64,000 nt of DNA, from positions 248,001 to 312,000 of the forward strand of contig NZ_CP170508.1 in the NCBI RefSeq assembly GCF_052055875.1. The letters run 5' to 3'. The DNA comes from Methanosphaerula subterraneus. GTDB lineage: Archaea > Halobacteriota > Methanomicrobia > Methanomicrobiales > Methanospirillaceae. A program made the position numbers and the translations under genes. Positions 15,809 through 25,153 of the stretch are shown here, piece by piece; position 1 is the stretch's first letter; each line of letters starts with the position of its first letter. The notes under the pieces are model-generated. The model was not told the DNA's origin and made no database searches. It saw nothing but the letters and a program-made list of their open reading frames with translations.

Positions 15809-17600
15809 TCAGCCCGCTCTTATCTCCCGGTCTGTTTTTGAGGTGGTGCGAACCCCAGAGATGATGGAGGGTTCCATCTCTGTCCAGAGTCCTAAAGACC
15901 AGATGCGGTGAGTCATCACTTCGCAGCGATGCCGTTATCGTAATCTTCAGAGCCGCCCTGTCCCTGGGCAGGGCCAGCTCGCAGAAGTCCCGCCCGATCA
16001 GTTCCTGAGCGGAAAATAAAGAAAGCCGTTCGATCGCGGGGCTGATACCAGTGATAACACCGTGTTCATTCACGGTGTAGATCACCTCCGGAAGATCCTC
16101 AATCAGCATCCTACATTCAGATTCTGTGGAGTTTTTGATTGATTCATTCGATGACTGTCTGGAAATTTCACGGATGATGATCATTATTCGGAATCCGCAG
16201 CCTGTCGAAAGAACCGATCTGATCGCTTCAATCTCCGTATATTCTCCTGCAGGAGTTATCAGTCTCCTTATGCGAGGTTCCTTTGAAAATGGTGTGAGGC
16301 CTGTCCTGAGCATCTGCTCGATCTGCTGGCATTCTTGTGGGTCGGAATCTTCACAGAGTAACGCGACGATTGCTCCAAGAGGAATTCCCAGTCCCTGGAC
16401 CTTTAAAATCCCGGTGAGCTCTTCCATTCTCTGATTCCAGATGAGTATCATTCCTTCTTCATCGGTCAGAAGAATTCCATCTGCAGAATGATCGATCAAA
16501 TCGAGCAATTGATCGTGATCCGGGGGCTGAACTTGCGTTCTGCTCGCGGTGCTTGAATCCTCTGCACTTTGACGACGTGCCTCCCCCTCGACCGTACTGA
16601 GCGCAAACGAGATATCGTCTCCCATCTCGGTGAGCATCTCAATCTGGTCCCGATCAAAGGCCCTGCACTCTTTTGATAAGAGCATGAATGCACCGATCAG
16701 TTCGCTATAGAGCCGGAGCGGCACTGAACAGAGGGAACGGTAGCCGTTCTTCTCTGCCCACCCTCTCCATTTCGGGCTCTCCTTCAGATGGCTGAGATCA
16801 TTACATGTATAGGAGAATCCTCTGATCAGTGCGTCACCACAGGGGTCGTCTCCACCTTGTTCTTCTGGATCCGAGAGGGAGATCCCCGGGATATCCAGAA
16901 GCTGCCCTTCCCTGCTGCAGGCGATATAAGGTACCACCATACTCTGTTCTGGATCGATGAACCCGGTCCAGGAAAGTTCAAAGGTTCCGTACTGGATTAC
17001 AAGGCTGCAGATCTTTGCCAGCAGTTCATCCCGATTCCGATTCTGAGTTATCACCTTGTTGATCCGACTTATAAAGTCGAGGCGTCTGGTCAAGGTCCTG
17101 TTCTTCTCCTCGATCTTATGCTTCTCGACGCTGCGTCTGATCTTGTGAGCCAGTTCGACAAACTGCGCGCTGGGGCCGCCTCCTTTCTGGACATAGTGGT
17201 CTGCGCCCTGTTCATAGGCCTCGATGGCGATCTCCTCCCTTCCCCGACCGGTGAAGAGGATGAATGGGGTCTGGTTGCCCTGATGCCGTAACTCCTTGAG
17301 AAAAGTGATGCCGTCCATTTCAGGCATCTGATAATCGGAGATGATCGCATCGAATGATTGACCTGTCAGGGTGCTGAGCCCCTCCTCAGCAGACGAAAGG
17401 ACCGTCACCGCAAAGGTTCCCGTCCTCTCCAAAAACAGTTTTCCGATCTCGAGAAGGTCCGGTTCATCATCGATATAGAGGACCCGTATGGGCACCTTTG
17501 AGTCATGCCTGAGGGGTTTTTGTGCCTTTGAGGCGCCAGGGACAGCCTTTTCCATCTCTTCCCAGTGCTCCTTAGAAAAAAATCCGGGAAGGGATCCCAT
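15762..17600 (-). CDS. Response regulator receiver-GAF-PAS-PAS protein without kinase domain
   Basis: 612 residues. A receiver domain occupies about residues 37-155, with acidic pocket Asp44-Asp45, phospho-acceptor Asp89 in ISDYQMPEMDG and Lys in HYVQKGG. A GAF domain spans about 180-335 (CGDALIRGF, CSVPL) and two PAS domains follow (about 360-480 and 490-600). No histidine kinase, GGDEF or other output domain is present, so it probably acts by protein contact. It starts 3 bp after the cheW stop, implying co-expression with cheW and the MCP. Its own partner kinase is not visible here. Confidence 0.82.
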   Translation of the reverse strand: MGSLPGFFSKEHWEEMEKAVPGASKAQKPLRHDSKVPIRVLYIDDEPDLLEIGKLFLERTGTFAVTVLSSAEEGLSTLTGQSFDAIISDYQMPEMDGITFLKELRHQGNQTPFILFTGRGREEIAIEAYEQGADHYVQKGGGPSAQFVELAHKIRRSVEKHKIEEKNRTLTRRLDFISRINKVITQNRNRDELLAKICSLVIQYGTFELSWTGFIDPEQSMVVPYIACSREGQLLDIPGISLSDPEEQGGDDPCGDALIRGFSYTCNDLSHLKESPKWRGWAEKNGYRSLCSVPLRLYSELIGAFMLLSKECRAFDRDQIEMLTEMGDDISFALSTVEGEARRQSAEDSSTASRTQVQPPDHDQLLDLIDHSADGILLTDEEGMILIWNQRMEELTGILKVQGLGIPLGAIVALLCEDSDPQECQQIEQMLRTGLTPFSKEPRIRRLITPAGEYTEIEAIRSVLSTGCGFRIMIIIREISRQSSNESIKNSTESECRMLIEDLPEVIYTVNEHGVITGISPAIERLSLFSAQELIGRDFCELALPRDRAALKITITASLRSDDSPHLVFRTLDRDGTLHHLWGSHHLKNRPGDKSGLIGVLFEKAYAGDNRF

Positions 17601-17603
17601 GGA

Positions 17604-18149
17604 TCAGACCGTATGGTTGATGGTCTCGAGCAGATGCCGGATATCAATCCAGATGATCAGTTCAGTGATGTCCCTCTCCTTTATCCGGGTCTGTTTCTTG
17701 ATGATTCCGAGAATATGGGTGTCTGCACTGGTCTCTGCGATAGCAGTCCGATCAACCTGAGCCAGAGAGAAGGTGGACACCGAGGAGACATCATCGACCA
17801 TGATCCCAATCTTCGACTTTGTGATCCGATCGTCGAGGACGATGACCCTGCAATCCTCCTCCTGTACTTCGGTCTCTTCCGGGATGTTCATCTGCTGTTT
17901 CAAGTCGATGATCGTGGTGATCTCCCCCCGGAGATCGATGATCCCCTTGATGTAGGAGGGTGTGTTGGGGAGTTTTGTGATGGTGGTGTACTCCACCACC
18001 TCCCTTACATCGAAAAGGTCGATGGCGAAATGTTCTCTGCCGAGGAGAAATTCCACCACCTGTACGCTCTCTACAATACTGGTCTGCAGTCCACCGCGTG
18101 TAGGCCCTTCTCCCAGTTCTGGCTGATCCTCATGCATGGATTCTGTCAT
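17604..18149 (-). CDS. cheW: CheW-like chemotaxis coupling protein
   Basis: Couples methyl-accepting proteins to a CheA kinase. 181 residues with the CheW pattern: VVEFLLGREHFAIDLFDVREVVE, NTPSYIKGIIDLRGEITTIIDL, a VIVLDD strand and GIMVDDVSSV. The first 28 residues are an extra charged tail. It lies 14 bp after the MCP gene and 3 bp before the receiver-GAF-PAS gene. No cheA, cheR, cheB or cheY occurs in the window. Confidence 0.92.
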   Translation of the reverse strand: MTESMHEDQPELGEGPTRGGLQTSIVESVQVVEFLLGREHFAIDLFDVREVVEYTTITKLPNTPSYIKGIIDLRGEITTIIDLKQQMNIPEETEVQEEDCRVIVLDDRITKSKIGIMVDDVSSVSTFSLAQVDRTAIAETSADTHILGIIKKQTRIKERDITELIIWIDIRHLLETINHTV

Positions 18150-18163
18150 AAAAACCTCACCAT

Positions 18164-20668
18164 TCAGACCCTGAATTTACCTATGTTACTGGAGACTGTG
18201 TCGACGATAACATTCACATTCTCGATGATCTTGCCGACTTCGTCTATCGCAGCTGAGGACTCCTCGCTGGCTGCGGCGGCATCTCCGGCATCACTGGCCG
18301 TTCCGTCCACCAGGCTGCTCACCTCGTGAATACTGGCTGTGATCTCCTCGACGGTAGCGGCCTGCTCTTCAGCGGCGCTTGCGACCTCTTCGACAGAACG
18401 GGTGATCTTTTCGATATCTCCAACGATCCTGTTGAAGACATTCAGGGTCTCGGAGAGGACCGCCGACCCCTCTCCGACCTCCTTTGAGGCGGATGCGGTA
18501 GCCTGAGCAGCCCTCTCTGACTTCTGCTGGAGACCCCCGATCATCTCGGCGATCGACTCTGCAGAGGTCCGTGACTCCTGAGCCAGGGACTTCACCTCAG
18601 CTGCGACCACGGCGAACCCGCGGCCGGCATCGCCTGCCCGGGCCGCCTCGATGGCAGCGTTCAGGGCGAGCAGGTTGGTCTGGTTGGCCAGGTCTGAGAT
18701 CAGGCCGACGATCTTGCCGATCTTCTGCATCTCAACCTTGATCTCGCCGATGATCTGGTCCACTTCGGTGGTGGAGCGAGTGATCCCGATCATCCCCTCT
18801 TCGGCCTTTCGTGCGAGTTCAGCCCCGTCCTTGGAGAGGGTGTTCGCACCTTTTGCGAGGGTGGCCACAGCCTCGGAGTTGGCGGTCACCTCCTCGACGG
18901 CGGCGGAGAAGTCCTCCATCGCTTTGAGTACCTGTTCCAGCCCGAGGTTTCCTTTCTCGGCATTGGAACTGACCTTGCCGGCACTATCAGCGACCTGCTG
19001 TGCTCCGGAGACGACCTCCTCGATACTGGCATTCGCCTCCTCTGCCGATGCTGCAAGGTCGGTCACCTGGTTGCTGATGTCTCCCATCGCCGCTGAAACT
19101 GATATCCCAATATTGTCCAGTGCATCTCTGAATTTGATGAAATCTCCAGATACCCTGAGGTTTTTGTCCATCCTGGCCTGATAGTTGTACTGAGAGAACT
19201 CGTGCGCGACCCGCATCGCCTCATTGACCGGCTCGATGACAGCATCGAGCGTCCGGTTGACCCCTTCGATGATCTTCCGGTAGTCACCCTGGTGTTTCGT
19301 TACGTCGGCCCTGGTGGCGAGTTTCCCATCGACAGCACCATCTGCGAGCATATTTGCATCGTCGACGAGCGCTTTGATGCTGTCGACACAGTTATTTATG
19401 CTCCTCTGCATCCCGATGATGTCGCCGTTCACCTTGTTGGTTCTCTTCTCGGGAATGTCGCCCTTTCCAATCTTGTCGTAATAGTCAATAGCCACATTCA
19501 ACGGAGCGACGATGGAATCGAGTGTCTGGTTGAACCCTTCGATAACTTTTCGATAATCACCCTGGTGTTTCGTTGCGTCAGCCCGGGTCGCGAGCTTCCC
19601 TTCGACAGCACCAGCTGCGAGTATATTTGCATCGTCGACGAGCGCTTTGATGTTATCGATACACGTGTTTATGCTCACCTGCATCCCGATGATGTCGCCG
19701 TTCACCTTGTTGGTTCTCTTCTCGGGAATGTCGCCCCTACCAATCTTGTCGTAATAGTCAATAGCCACATTCAACGGAGCGACGACGGAATCGAGGGTCT
19801 GGTTTAACTCTTCGATGACCTTTCTGTACTCCCCCTTGTGTCTGGTTACATCGGCCCTGGTCGCGAGCTTCCCGTCGACGGTTGCAGTGGCCAGCATCGC
19901 TGCATCTTCGATCAGTGCGCCGACTGCCTGCCGCACCTTCTGCATGTTCTCGTTCATCTTCACGAAGTCGTCATGCTCGGCCTTGGTGAACTCATCTGCC
20001 GGCCCGACCGTCAGATCGAAGTCGAGGTTTCCCTCTGCGAGCAGGGAGAGGTTCGCTGCCATCCGATCAACCTCTGCCTTGGTGAAGTTCTTGACTGCAA
20101 GGATGGAGGTAAGGTCCTGCACCACTTCGACATACCCGATCTTGGTCCCTTTCTGGTCACGAAGGAACGACGTGGTCTGTTTGCATCTCGCTCCGCACCA
20201 GTCGAAGTAACTCTCGTTGATCCCCCTGTGCAACTGTCGGATCCCGCATGAATCGGTGTTACAGATCGTGGCGTTGGCTGTGGAGCAGGGCATACCGATG
20301 GCTGATTCACGGTCCTTCACATATTTCTGTTCGACCAGCAACTTCTCAAAGGACGTATTGATCAGCGCCCAGTTCATATCCTGGTCGATGACATGAATCG
20401 GGAACGGTACCGCATCGATGATCGACTTGTACCAGGTGTTCTTCTCTGCGAAGACGTCGATGAGGTTGTTTATCCCTTCGACCATCACCTTGAGGTCTCC
20501 TTTGTAGAGAGTAAGGTCAATCCGTGCCGAGAGATCACCGCTCTTTGCCTTCTCGGTGACGTTCAGAATATCATTGACTGCTTTTTTCTGTCCGGCTGAA
20601 AGCAGGTCTAACTGCTGTGCCTTCTCTTTCGCCAGTTCAAGTTCTTTTGTGCATTGTTGAAGATCCAT
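18164..20668 (-). CDS. Soluble methyl-accepting chemotaxis protein with PAS and repeated HAMP-like units
   Basis: 834 residues, no membrane segment, so a cytosolic receptor. An N-terminal HAMP-like segment (about 35-75) is followed by a PAS domain (about 80-195) carrying five cysteines, Cys128, 136, 141, 158 and 162, which could hold a metal or cofactor. Then come three units beginning DGKLATRAD or EGKLATRAD, 91 residues apart (HAMP-like, about 200-490), and a signalling domain with the conserved hairpin NQTNLLALNAAIEAARAGDAGRGFAVVAAEVKSLA split around residue 690. The repeat units are nearly identical at DNA level (19356 and 19629 offsets). First gene of the operon with cheW. Confidence 0.9.
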   Translation of the reverse strand: MDLQQCTKELELAKEKAQQLDLLSAGQKKAVNDILNVTEKAKSGDLSARIDLTLYKGDLKVMVEGINNLIDVFAEKNTWYKSIIDAVPFPIHVIDQDMNWALINTSFEKLLVEQKYVKDRESAIGMPCSTANATICNTDSCGIRQLHRGINESYFDWCGARCKQTTSFLRDQKGTKIGYVEVVQDLTSILAVKNFTKAEVDRMAANLSLLAEGNLDFDLTVGPADEFTKAEHDDFVKMNENMQKVRQAVGALIEDAAMLATATVDGKLATRADVTRHKGEYRKVIEELNQTLDSVVAPLNVAIDYYDKIGRGDIPEKRTNKVNGDIIGMQVSINTCIDNIKALVDDANILAAGAVEGKLATRADATKHQGDYRKVIEGFNQTLDSIVAPLNVAIDYYDKIGKGDIPEKRTNKVNGDIIGMQRSINNCVDSIKALVDDANMLADGAVDGKLATRADVTKHQGDYRKIIEGVNRTLDAVIEPVNEAMRVAHEFSQYNYQARMDKNLRVSGDFIKFRDALDNIGISVSAAMGDISNQVTDLAASAEEANASIEEVVSGAQQVADSAGKVSSNAEKGNLGLEQVLKAMEDFSAAVEEVTANSEAVATLAKGANTLSKDGAELARKAEEGMIGITRSTTEVDQIIGEIKVEMQKIGKIVGLISDLANQTNLLALNAAIEAARAGDAGRGFAVVAAEVKSLAQESRTSAESIAEMIGGLQQKSERAAQATASASKEVGEGSAVLSETLNVFNRIVGDIEKITRSVEEVASAAEEQAATVEEITASIHEVSSLVDGTASDAGDAAAASEESSAAIDEVGKIIENVNVIVDTVSSNIGKFRV
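19356..19910 (-). repeat. 273-bp internal tandem repeat inside the MCP gene
   Basis: The DNA from about 19356 repeats from about 19629 with few changes over more than 160 bp, both encoding KVNGDIIGMQ, YYDKIG and DDAN blocks. The offset of 273 bp equals 91 codons. It keeps the reading frame, so it reflects duplication of a HAMP-like unit and would be prone to unequal recombination. Confidence 0.75.
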
Positions 20669-20863
20669 GCTTGTGCCTCGTTATCAGCGCAGATATTACC
20701 CTCATTCTCTGTATCAAATGGTCAGATCATGCATCGAGCCTGCGCCAATCCTCCTCTGATGCAATGCCTGACAAGAGCGCCTCTGCCTTGCATCACGTGG
20801 AGCTGAGGCATAGATCCGGGAAACCGGGGGATAAATTCTCGCTAGTGCCAAGCATAGTTGAAG

Positions 20864-20897
20864 GTTTATTTTTATGTAACCTCTTTATGGAGGAGAT
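20864..20897 (+). promoter_or_regulatory. TATA-like element and ribosome site of the HTH-PAS gene
   Basis: GGTTTATTTTTATG (from 20863) resembles a box A about 25-35 bp before the gene, and GGAGGAGAT at 20889-20897 immediately precedes ATG 20898. The short distance implies a very short leader. Confidence 0.4.
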
Positions 20898-23102
20898 ATG
20901 GAACATTTTCAGCCAGAACTTGTTGAGATCAGGACAATTCTCAACACGAATCCCCAGGGACTCTCCATTCAGGAGATCGCGGAGGTACTCGGTGCTAACC
21001 GGAATTCGGTTGCCAAATATCTGGAGATCCTGCTGATGCAGGGATCTGTCGATCTCAGGAAACTCGGAAATGCCAAGATCTATTTTCCATCGTTTCGGTA
21101 CCCTGCCGAAACACTTAAGCGTCTGTGCATAGATGGTCTCCTTCTTCTGAGCCATGAACTCACAATCGTTCACTGCAATAACCAGCTCTCCGATCAACTG
21201 AAATCTGTGCCGGGTGCCATCAACGGGTTACCGTTCAGTGATCTGGTGTATCCTCTCAAGGCGGGCGATCAGATCCTATCTCTTGCCACTGCAGCGGTCA
21301 GGGGAAAGGAGGGATCGATCAGTATCGTCCCGAGGTGGGGTTCCCCCTGGTATGAACTGCAGTTGAGCCTGCTTCCGGTTGTCTTTTCCAATGGCCGGCC
21401 TGGGGCGGCAGTGACCGTTCGGGGGTTTCACGAAAAGAAATGCAGAGGGTTATTAATGGCCGGATCTTCTGATTTTGAGAGAAAACTGCTCGATCAGATG
21501 ATGGAGATCTATTGTCGGCTTTCTCCGGACCGCACCCTCATCGAGGTGAATAAGGCCTTCTGTCGCCTGAGTGGACGCAGTTATGAGAGCCTGAGGGGGT
21601 TTCGGTTTAAACTGCTGGTGCCGAATGAGGACTGGATCAGAACCTCCGGAAAGATCCTCGCTCTGACTGCGCAAAGCCCCGTGATGACGATAAAACATCG
21701 TCTCCTGACCGGAGAGGGCCTTGTCAGGTGGGTGCTCTGGAAGTACAGGGCGGTCTATTCAAAGGGAGGCGGTCTGCTTGAGTACCTGTGCACAGGCCTC
21801 GATATTACCGAGCAGATGAATATAATGGGACGTTTTGAACATATCAACTCCTTTTTTGAAGAGAATATGAGGAAGCGAATCGATGAATTTCGTGAGATTA
21901 ACCAGAAATTGATCCAGGAGATCAGCAACCGTGAGAGTGTAGAGCAGCAGCTCTGTCTTACCCTGTTTGGGGTTGATAATGCAGCAGAGATGATCCTCTG
22001 GATTGACCGTCAGGGAAGAATCACCCAGATAAACAGGCAGGGTATGGAGACTCTCGGGTTTACCATCGGCGAACCTCTGATGCCGTATATCAAAAGAAAT
22101 GTTCAGCAAACCTCACTTGAGAACTGGGAAAAATTCTGGAAAGAACTGGTCCACGAGGGAGCTCTCAAACTGGAATGGGTGATCCAGAGAGTCGACAGTT
22201 GTTTGATTCCGGTTGAAATGGTGGTCAATTACCTCTCCTTTAGTGGGAAGGAATACGCCTGTTTTTTTATCCGGGATATCAGTGAACGGAAGGGATATGA
22301 GACGGCTCTGAAGAGGGCTGAGGAGAAGTATCGCCTCATGACCGACAATACTCGCGATATCATCTTTCGGATTACCCTTATCCCTGCGATCAACATCGAC
22401 TTTATCAGTCCCTCTATCGAACTGTTGACCGGCTATACTCCTGAACATTTCTATGCACACCCCACGCTGCTAACTCACCTTCTGAATGAGCGGGATCTCC
22501 AGATGCTCCATTCCTTCATCGAGGATCCCGGATTGTTTAAGGATCCTCTTACGATCCGGATCCGACGGCCCGATATGAGTTGGGGGTGGCTTGAGGTTTC
22601 GGGAGTCCTTATCAGAAGCGATGATGGTCTGAGTACGGCCGTAGAAGGGATCGGTCGTGATAGTTCGCTCAGAAAAAAGGTCGAAAAGGGGCTGACCGTG
22701 GAGCGGGATCGGACGAAAACATGCTTCGATGTCGCCGGTTCCCTGATGATGGTGATTGGGAAAGATCTCTGTGTACAGATGATCAACAGACGTGGTTGCA
22801 GACTACTTGGATACAGAGAGAAGGAGATCATCGGGAGGAACTGGATCGATCACTTCGTCCCGATACCGGATCGGGATAGGGTCTCTGGTTTCTGTCGTGA
22901 TCTTCTCGTAGACTATCAATCAGATGAACTGCGCTGCCAAAACCCCATTTTAACCTCAGATGGTGCGGAACGACAGATATCCTGGCATATATCGGTTTTG
23001 ATGGATCAGAACGAGCTCCCCCGGAGCATCCTCGCTGCGGGGATAGAGGTTGAGGAGATGCTGATTCATCATTGGGCGGGCGATGAGAGTCACTTTCGAT
23101 AA
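20898..23102 (+). CDS. HTH-multi-PAS sensor protein without kinase domain
   Basis: 734 residues. The N-terminal 70 residues form a winged-helix-like DNA-binding region (QEIAEVLGANRNSVAKYLEILLMQGSVDLRKLG). Four to five PAS domains follow, at about 75-175, 200-315, 350-460, 470-595 and 605-720, some ending in PAC signatures such as FFIRDISERK. No HisKA/HATPase or receiver part is present. It is probably a sensory transcription factor, a class common in Methanomicrobiales. It is divergent from the MCP operon, with 229 bp between them. Ligands are unknown. Confidence 0.78.
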   Translation: MEHFQPELVEIRTILNTNPQGLSIQEIAEVLGANRNSVAKYLEILLMQGSVDLRKLGNAKIYFPSFRYPAETLKRLCIDGLLLLSHELTIVHCNNQLSDQLKSVPGAINGLPFSDLVYPLKAGDQILSLATAAVRGKEGSISIVPRWGSPWYELQLSLLPVVFSNGRPGAAVTVRGFHEKKCRGLLMAGSSDFERKLLDQMMEIYCRLSPDRTLIEVNKAFCRLSGRSYESLRGFRFKLLVPNEDWIRTSGKILALTAQSPVMTIKHRLLTGEGLVRWVLWKYRAVYSKGGGLLEYLCTGLDITEQMNIMGRFEHINSFFEENMRKRIDEFREINQKLIQEISNRESVEQQLCLTLFGVDNAAEMILWIDRQGRITQINRQGMETLGFTIGEPLMPYIKRNVQQTSLENWEKFWKELVHEGALKLEWVIQRVDSCLIPVEMVVNYLSFSGKEYACFFIRDISERKGYETALKRAEEKYRLMTDNTRDIIFRITLIPAINIDFISPSIELLTGYTPEHFYAHPTLLTHLLNERDLQMLHSFIEDPGLFKDPLTIRIRRPDMSWGWLEVSGVLIRSDDGLSTAVEGIGRDSSLRKKVEKGLTVERDRTKTCFDVAGSLMMVIGKDLCVQMINRRGCRLLGYREKEIIGRNWIDHFVPIPDRDRVSGFCRDLLVDYQSDELRCQNPILTSDGAERQISWHISVLMDQNELPRSILAAGIEVEEMLIHHWAGDESHFR

Positions 23103-23127
23103 CAGCCGAATGTCTTTCGGACTGGAT

Positions 23128-24306
23128 CTATGTCGATGGTGATCCCTCCAGAGCTGTCATGTCCACAGCTATCCGTATCCCGCTCTCCTCGTCAAAGGCA
23201 AGCACCCGCCGTTCGACCCTCGGGACCATCCCCGTACTCGTCAGGATCAGGGACGACTCTCCAATGAGCGCCCGCAGAATGCACTTGTCGATCACATCAT
23301 AAGTGTAATCGAGGACGATCTCTTCCTCTGCCGCCAGGTGCTTCGCCCGGGTCCCCATCGCACCCATTCTGTGATCTGGATGGTTCTTTACCCAGCGATG
23401 GATCGTTTCTGCCGGCACGGTGTCGACATTGCATACCGAGATGGTGCCATATTCTTTGGCGTCTCGCTGCCGATTGAGCCCCTGTTCCAGGTAGTTCACA
23501 AGATGAAGGACCGAGCGGGGGGCCTTCGGCCCCGACAGGATCTTTCGTGCGACCAGTTCAGTATAGGTCTCGAGGACTGCAGGGGTTCGCAGGTTCGTAG
23601 CAGCGATCAGGGCAGGGTCCATAAAGACCTTTTCTGGAGGTCCCTGGTGGATCACAAGCCCGCTGTTCATCAGGATGATATCGTCGGCCCACTGGTATGC
23701 AAGCTCGATGTCGTGGGTCGAGATGATGATCGTCTTTCCCTGCACATTCAACTCATCGAGCAGTTCCATCAGATCGGCGGCCCCGGCAGGATCCAGGGAA
23801 CTGGTCGGCTCGTCGAAGATCAGGACATCAGGTTCCATGACCAGAACGCCGGCGATGGCGGCCTTCTTCTTCTCTCCGCCGCTCAACAGGTGCGGAGGGC
23901 GCCGTTCATACCCGATCAGTCCCACCGCAGAGAGCCCCTTCTGGACCAGCGCCCTGACCCGATCCTTTGCGATACCGAGATTCACCGGACCGAAGGCGAC
24001 GTCCTGGTAGACGGTCGGCGCGAAGAGCTGGGCATCCGAGTTCTGAAAGACAAGACCGATCTTCTTCCTCAAGTCCCGAAGATTTGATTGATTGTACTCG
24101 AGTGGTCTGTTGTGAAAGAGCACCTCCCCACTGGTGGGTTTCAGAATCCCGTTGCATGATAGGATGAGGGTCGTCTTTCCCGCCCCGTTCGGGCCGACGA
24201 GAGCCACTTTCGCCCCCTCAGATATGGTGAAGTTTACTCCTTTCAGGGACTCCTGACAGTTTGGGTATGCGTAATGAACATCTCTGAATTCTAGGATGGT
24301 GGACAT
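23128..24306 (-). CDS. cbiO: Cobalt ECF transporter ATPase CbiO with C-terminal extension
   Basis: Energises the cobalt ECF importer on the inner face of the membrane. Walker A GPNGAGKTT, Q-loop VFQNSDAQLFAPT, signature LLSGGEKKK, Walker B DVLIFDEPTSSLD and switch STHD lie in the first 215 residues. The protein is 392 residues instead of the usual 270-290: from about residue 285 there is an extra domain with HRMGAMGTRAKHL, DYTYDVIDKCILRAL and ESSLILTSTGMV that I cannot assign. It follows cbiQ by 12 bp in the order cbiM-N-Q-O. Confidence 0.9.
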   Translation of the reverse strand: MSTILEFRDVHYAYPNCQESLKGVNFTISEGAKVALVGPNGAGKTTLILSCNGILKPTSGEVLFHNRPLEYNQSNLRDLRKKIGLVFQNSDAQLFAPTVYQDVAFGPVNLGIAKDRVRALVQKGLSAVGLIGYERRPPHLLSGGEKKKAAIAGVLVMEPDVLIFDEPTSSLDPAGAADLMELLDELNVQGKTIIISTHDIELAYQWADDIILMNSGLVIHQGPPEKVFMDPALIAATNLRTPAVLETYTELVARKILSGPKAPRSVLHLVNYLEQGLNRQRDAKEYGTISVCNVDTVPAETIHRWVKNHPDHRMGAMGTRAKHLAAEEEIVLDYTYDVIDKCILRALIGESSLILTSTGMVPRVERRVLAFDEESGIRIAVDMTALEGSPST

Positions 24307-24318
24307 GAATGGTTACCT

Positions 24319-25104
24319 CTAAAAAATCGTCACCGATGTGGTGAGATATGCAACTATGATGCAGATCGACAGGTAGATAAGAACCGAAGCGACGGCCGGA
24401 ACCCCTGGTCTTACATATTCCCCCCCGAGGTCCAGTCTGCCGTCATAACAGCGGGCGTCCATCACGGTCAGCAGATCCTCCCCCTGCTGCCAGGCTCGAA
24501 TAAAGAGCATCGCAGCAAGCATGCCGAGTGACTGGAGTTTGTTCCAGAAGGTATCGTACCCATGCCTCAGCACCTGTGCCGTATGGATCGAGATCGCTTC
24601 ACCGATCAATACAAAGATGAAGTGATAGATCAGCATTGAGAGATCGATCAGACTGCTCGGCAGACGGAGAGAATGCATGATGGAAAATATCTCAGTGATC
24701 GGGGTCGTCAGGGCGATGAAGTAAAGGGCGCACATGCCGCCAAAGGTCCTTGCAATCAGCAGAAGGGCAAGGTTTGCGGATGCCGTGGTCACGGTCAGGG
24801 TGATTCCAAGGATTGGAAGTGAGATGAGCGCTGCCCCGCCGCCGCTGGTGAAGAGGACGACGATCCCACTGGTGAGTGAGAACGAGATCGGGATGGTGAG
24901 CAGGGCGAGATACAGTCGTAATGGAATCTTTGCGATACCCACTGTGATCACGGCCATGCTTATCGCGATGAAGAACGGTGTGACGAGGGTTGTTGATGCG
25001 GTACAGATGAGGATCGCCCCGATACCGAGGCCCAGCTTAAGCCGGGCATCCTGTTCACTCAGTGCATTGCACTGGGTGTATTCATCGAGGAGGTGCTCCA
25101 TCAT
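24319..25104 (-). CDS. cbiQ: Cobalt ECF transporter transmembrane protein CbiQ
   Basis: Energy-coupling T component, 261 residues with about five to six hydrophobic helices. The ECF-T coupling segments are recognisable as FIRAWQQGEDLLTVMDARCYDG near residues 200-225 (A-R-C in place of the classical ARG). It contacts CbiO and the CbiMN substrate unit. It lies between cbiN (49 bp upstream) and cbiO (12 bp downstream). Confidence 0.88.
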   Translation of the reverse strand: MMEHLLDEYTQCNALSEQDARLKLGLGIGAILICTASTTLVTPFFIAISMAVITVGIAKIPLRLYLALLTIPISFSLTSGIVVLFTSGGGAALISLPILGITLTVTTASANLALLLIARTFGGMCALYFIALTTPITEIFSIMHSLRLPSSLIDLSMLIYHFIFVLIGEAISIHTAQVLRHGYDTFWNKLQSLGMLAAMLFIRAWQQGEDLLTVMDARCYDGRLDLGGEYVRPGVPAVASVLIYLSICIIVAYLTTSVTIF

Positions 25105-25153
25105 GGTTCGAAACCCTGTTCCGGCTCTCCGCCCGGCCGGTTCTTTTCATTAT

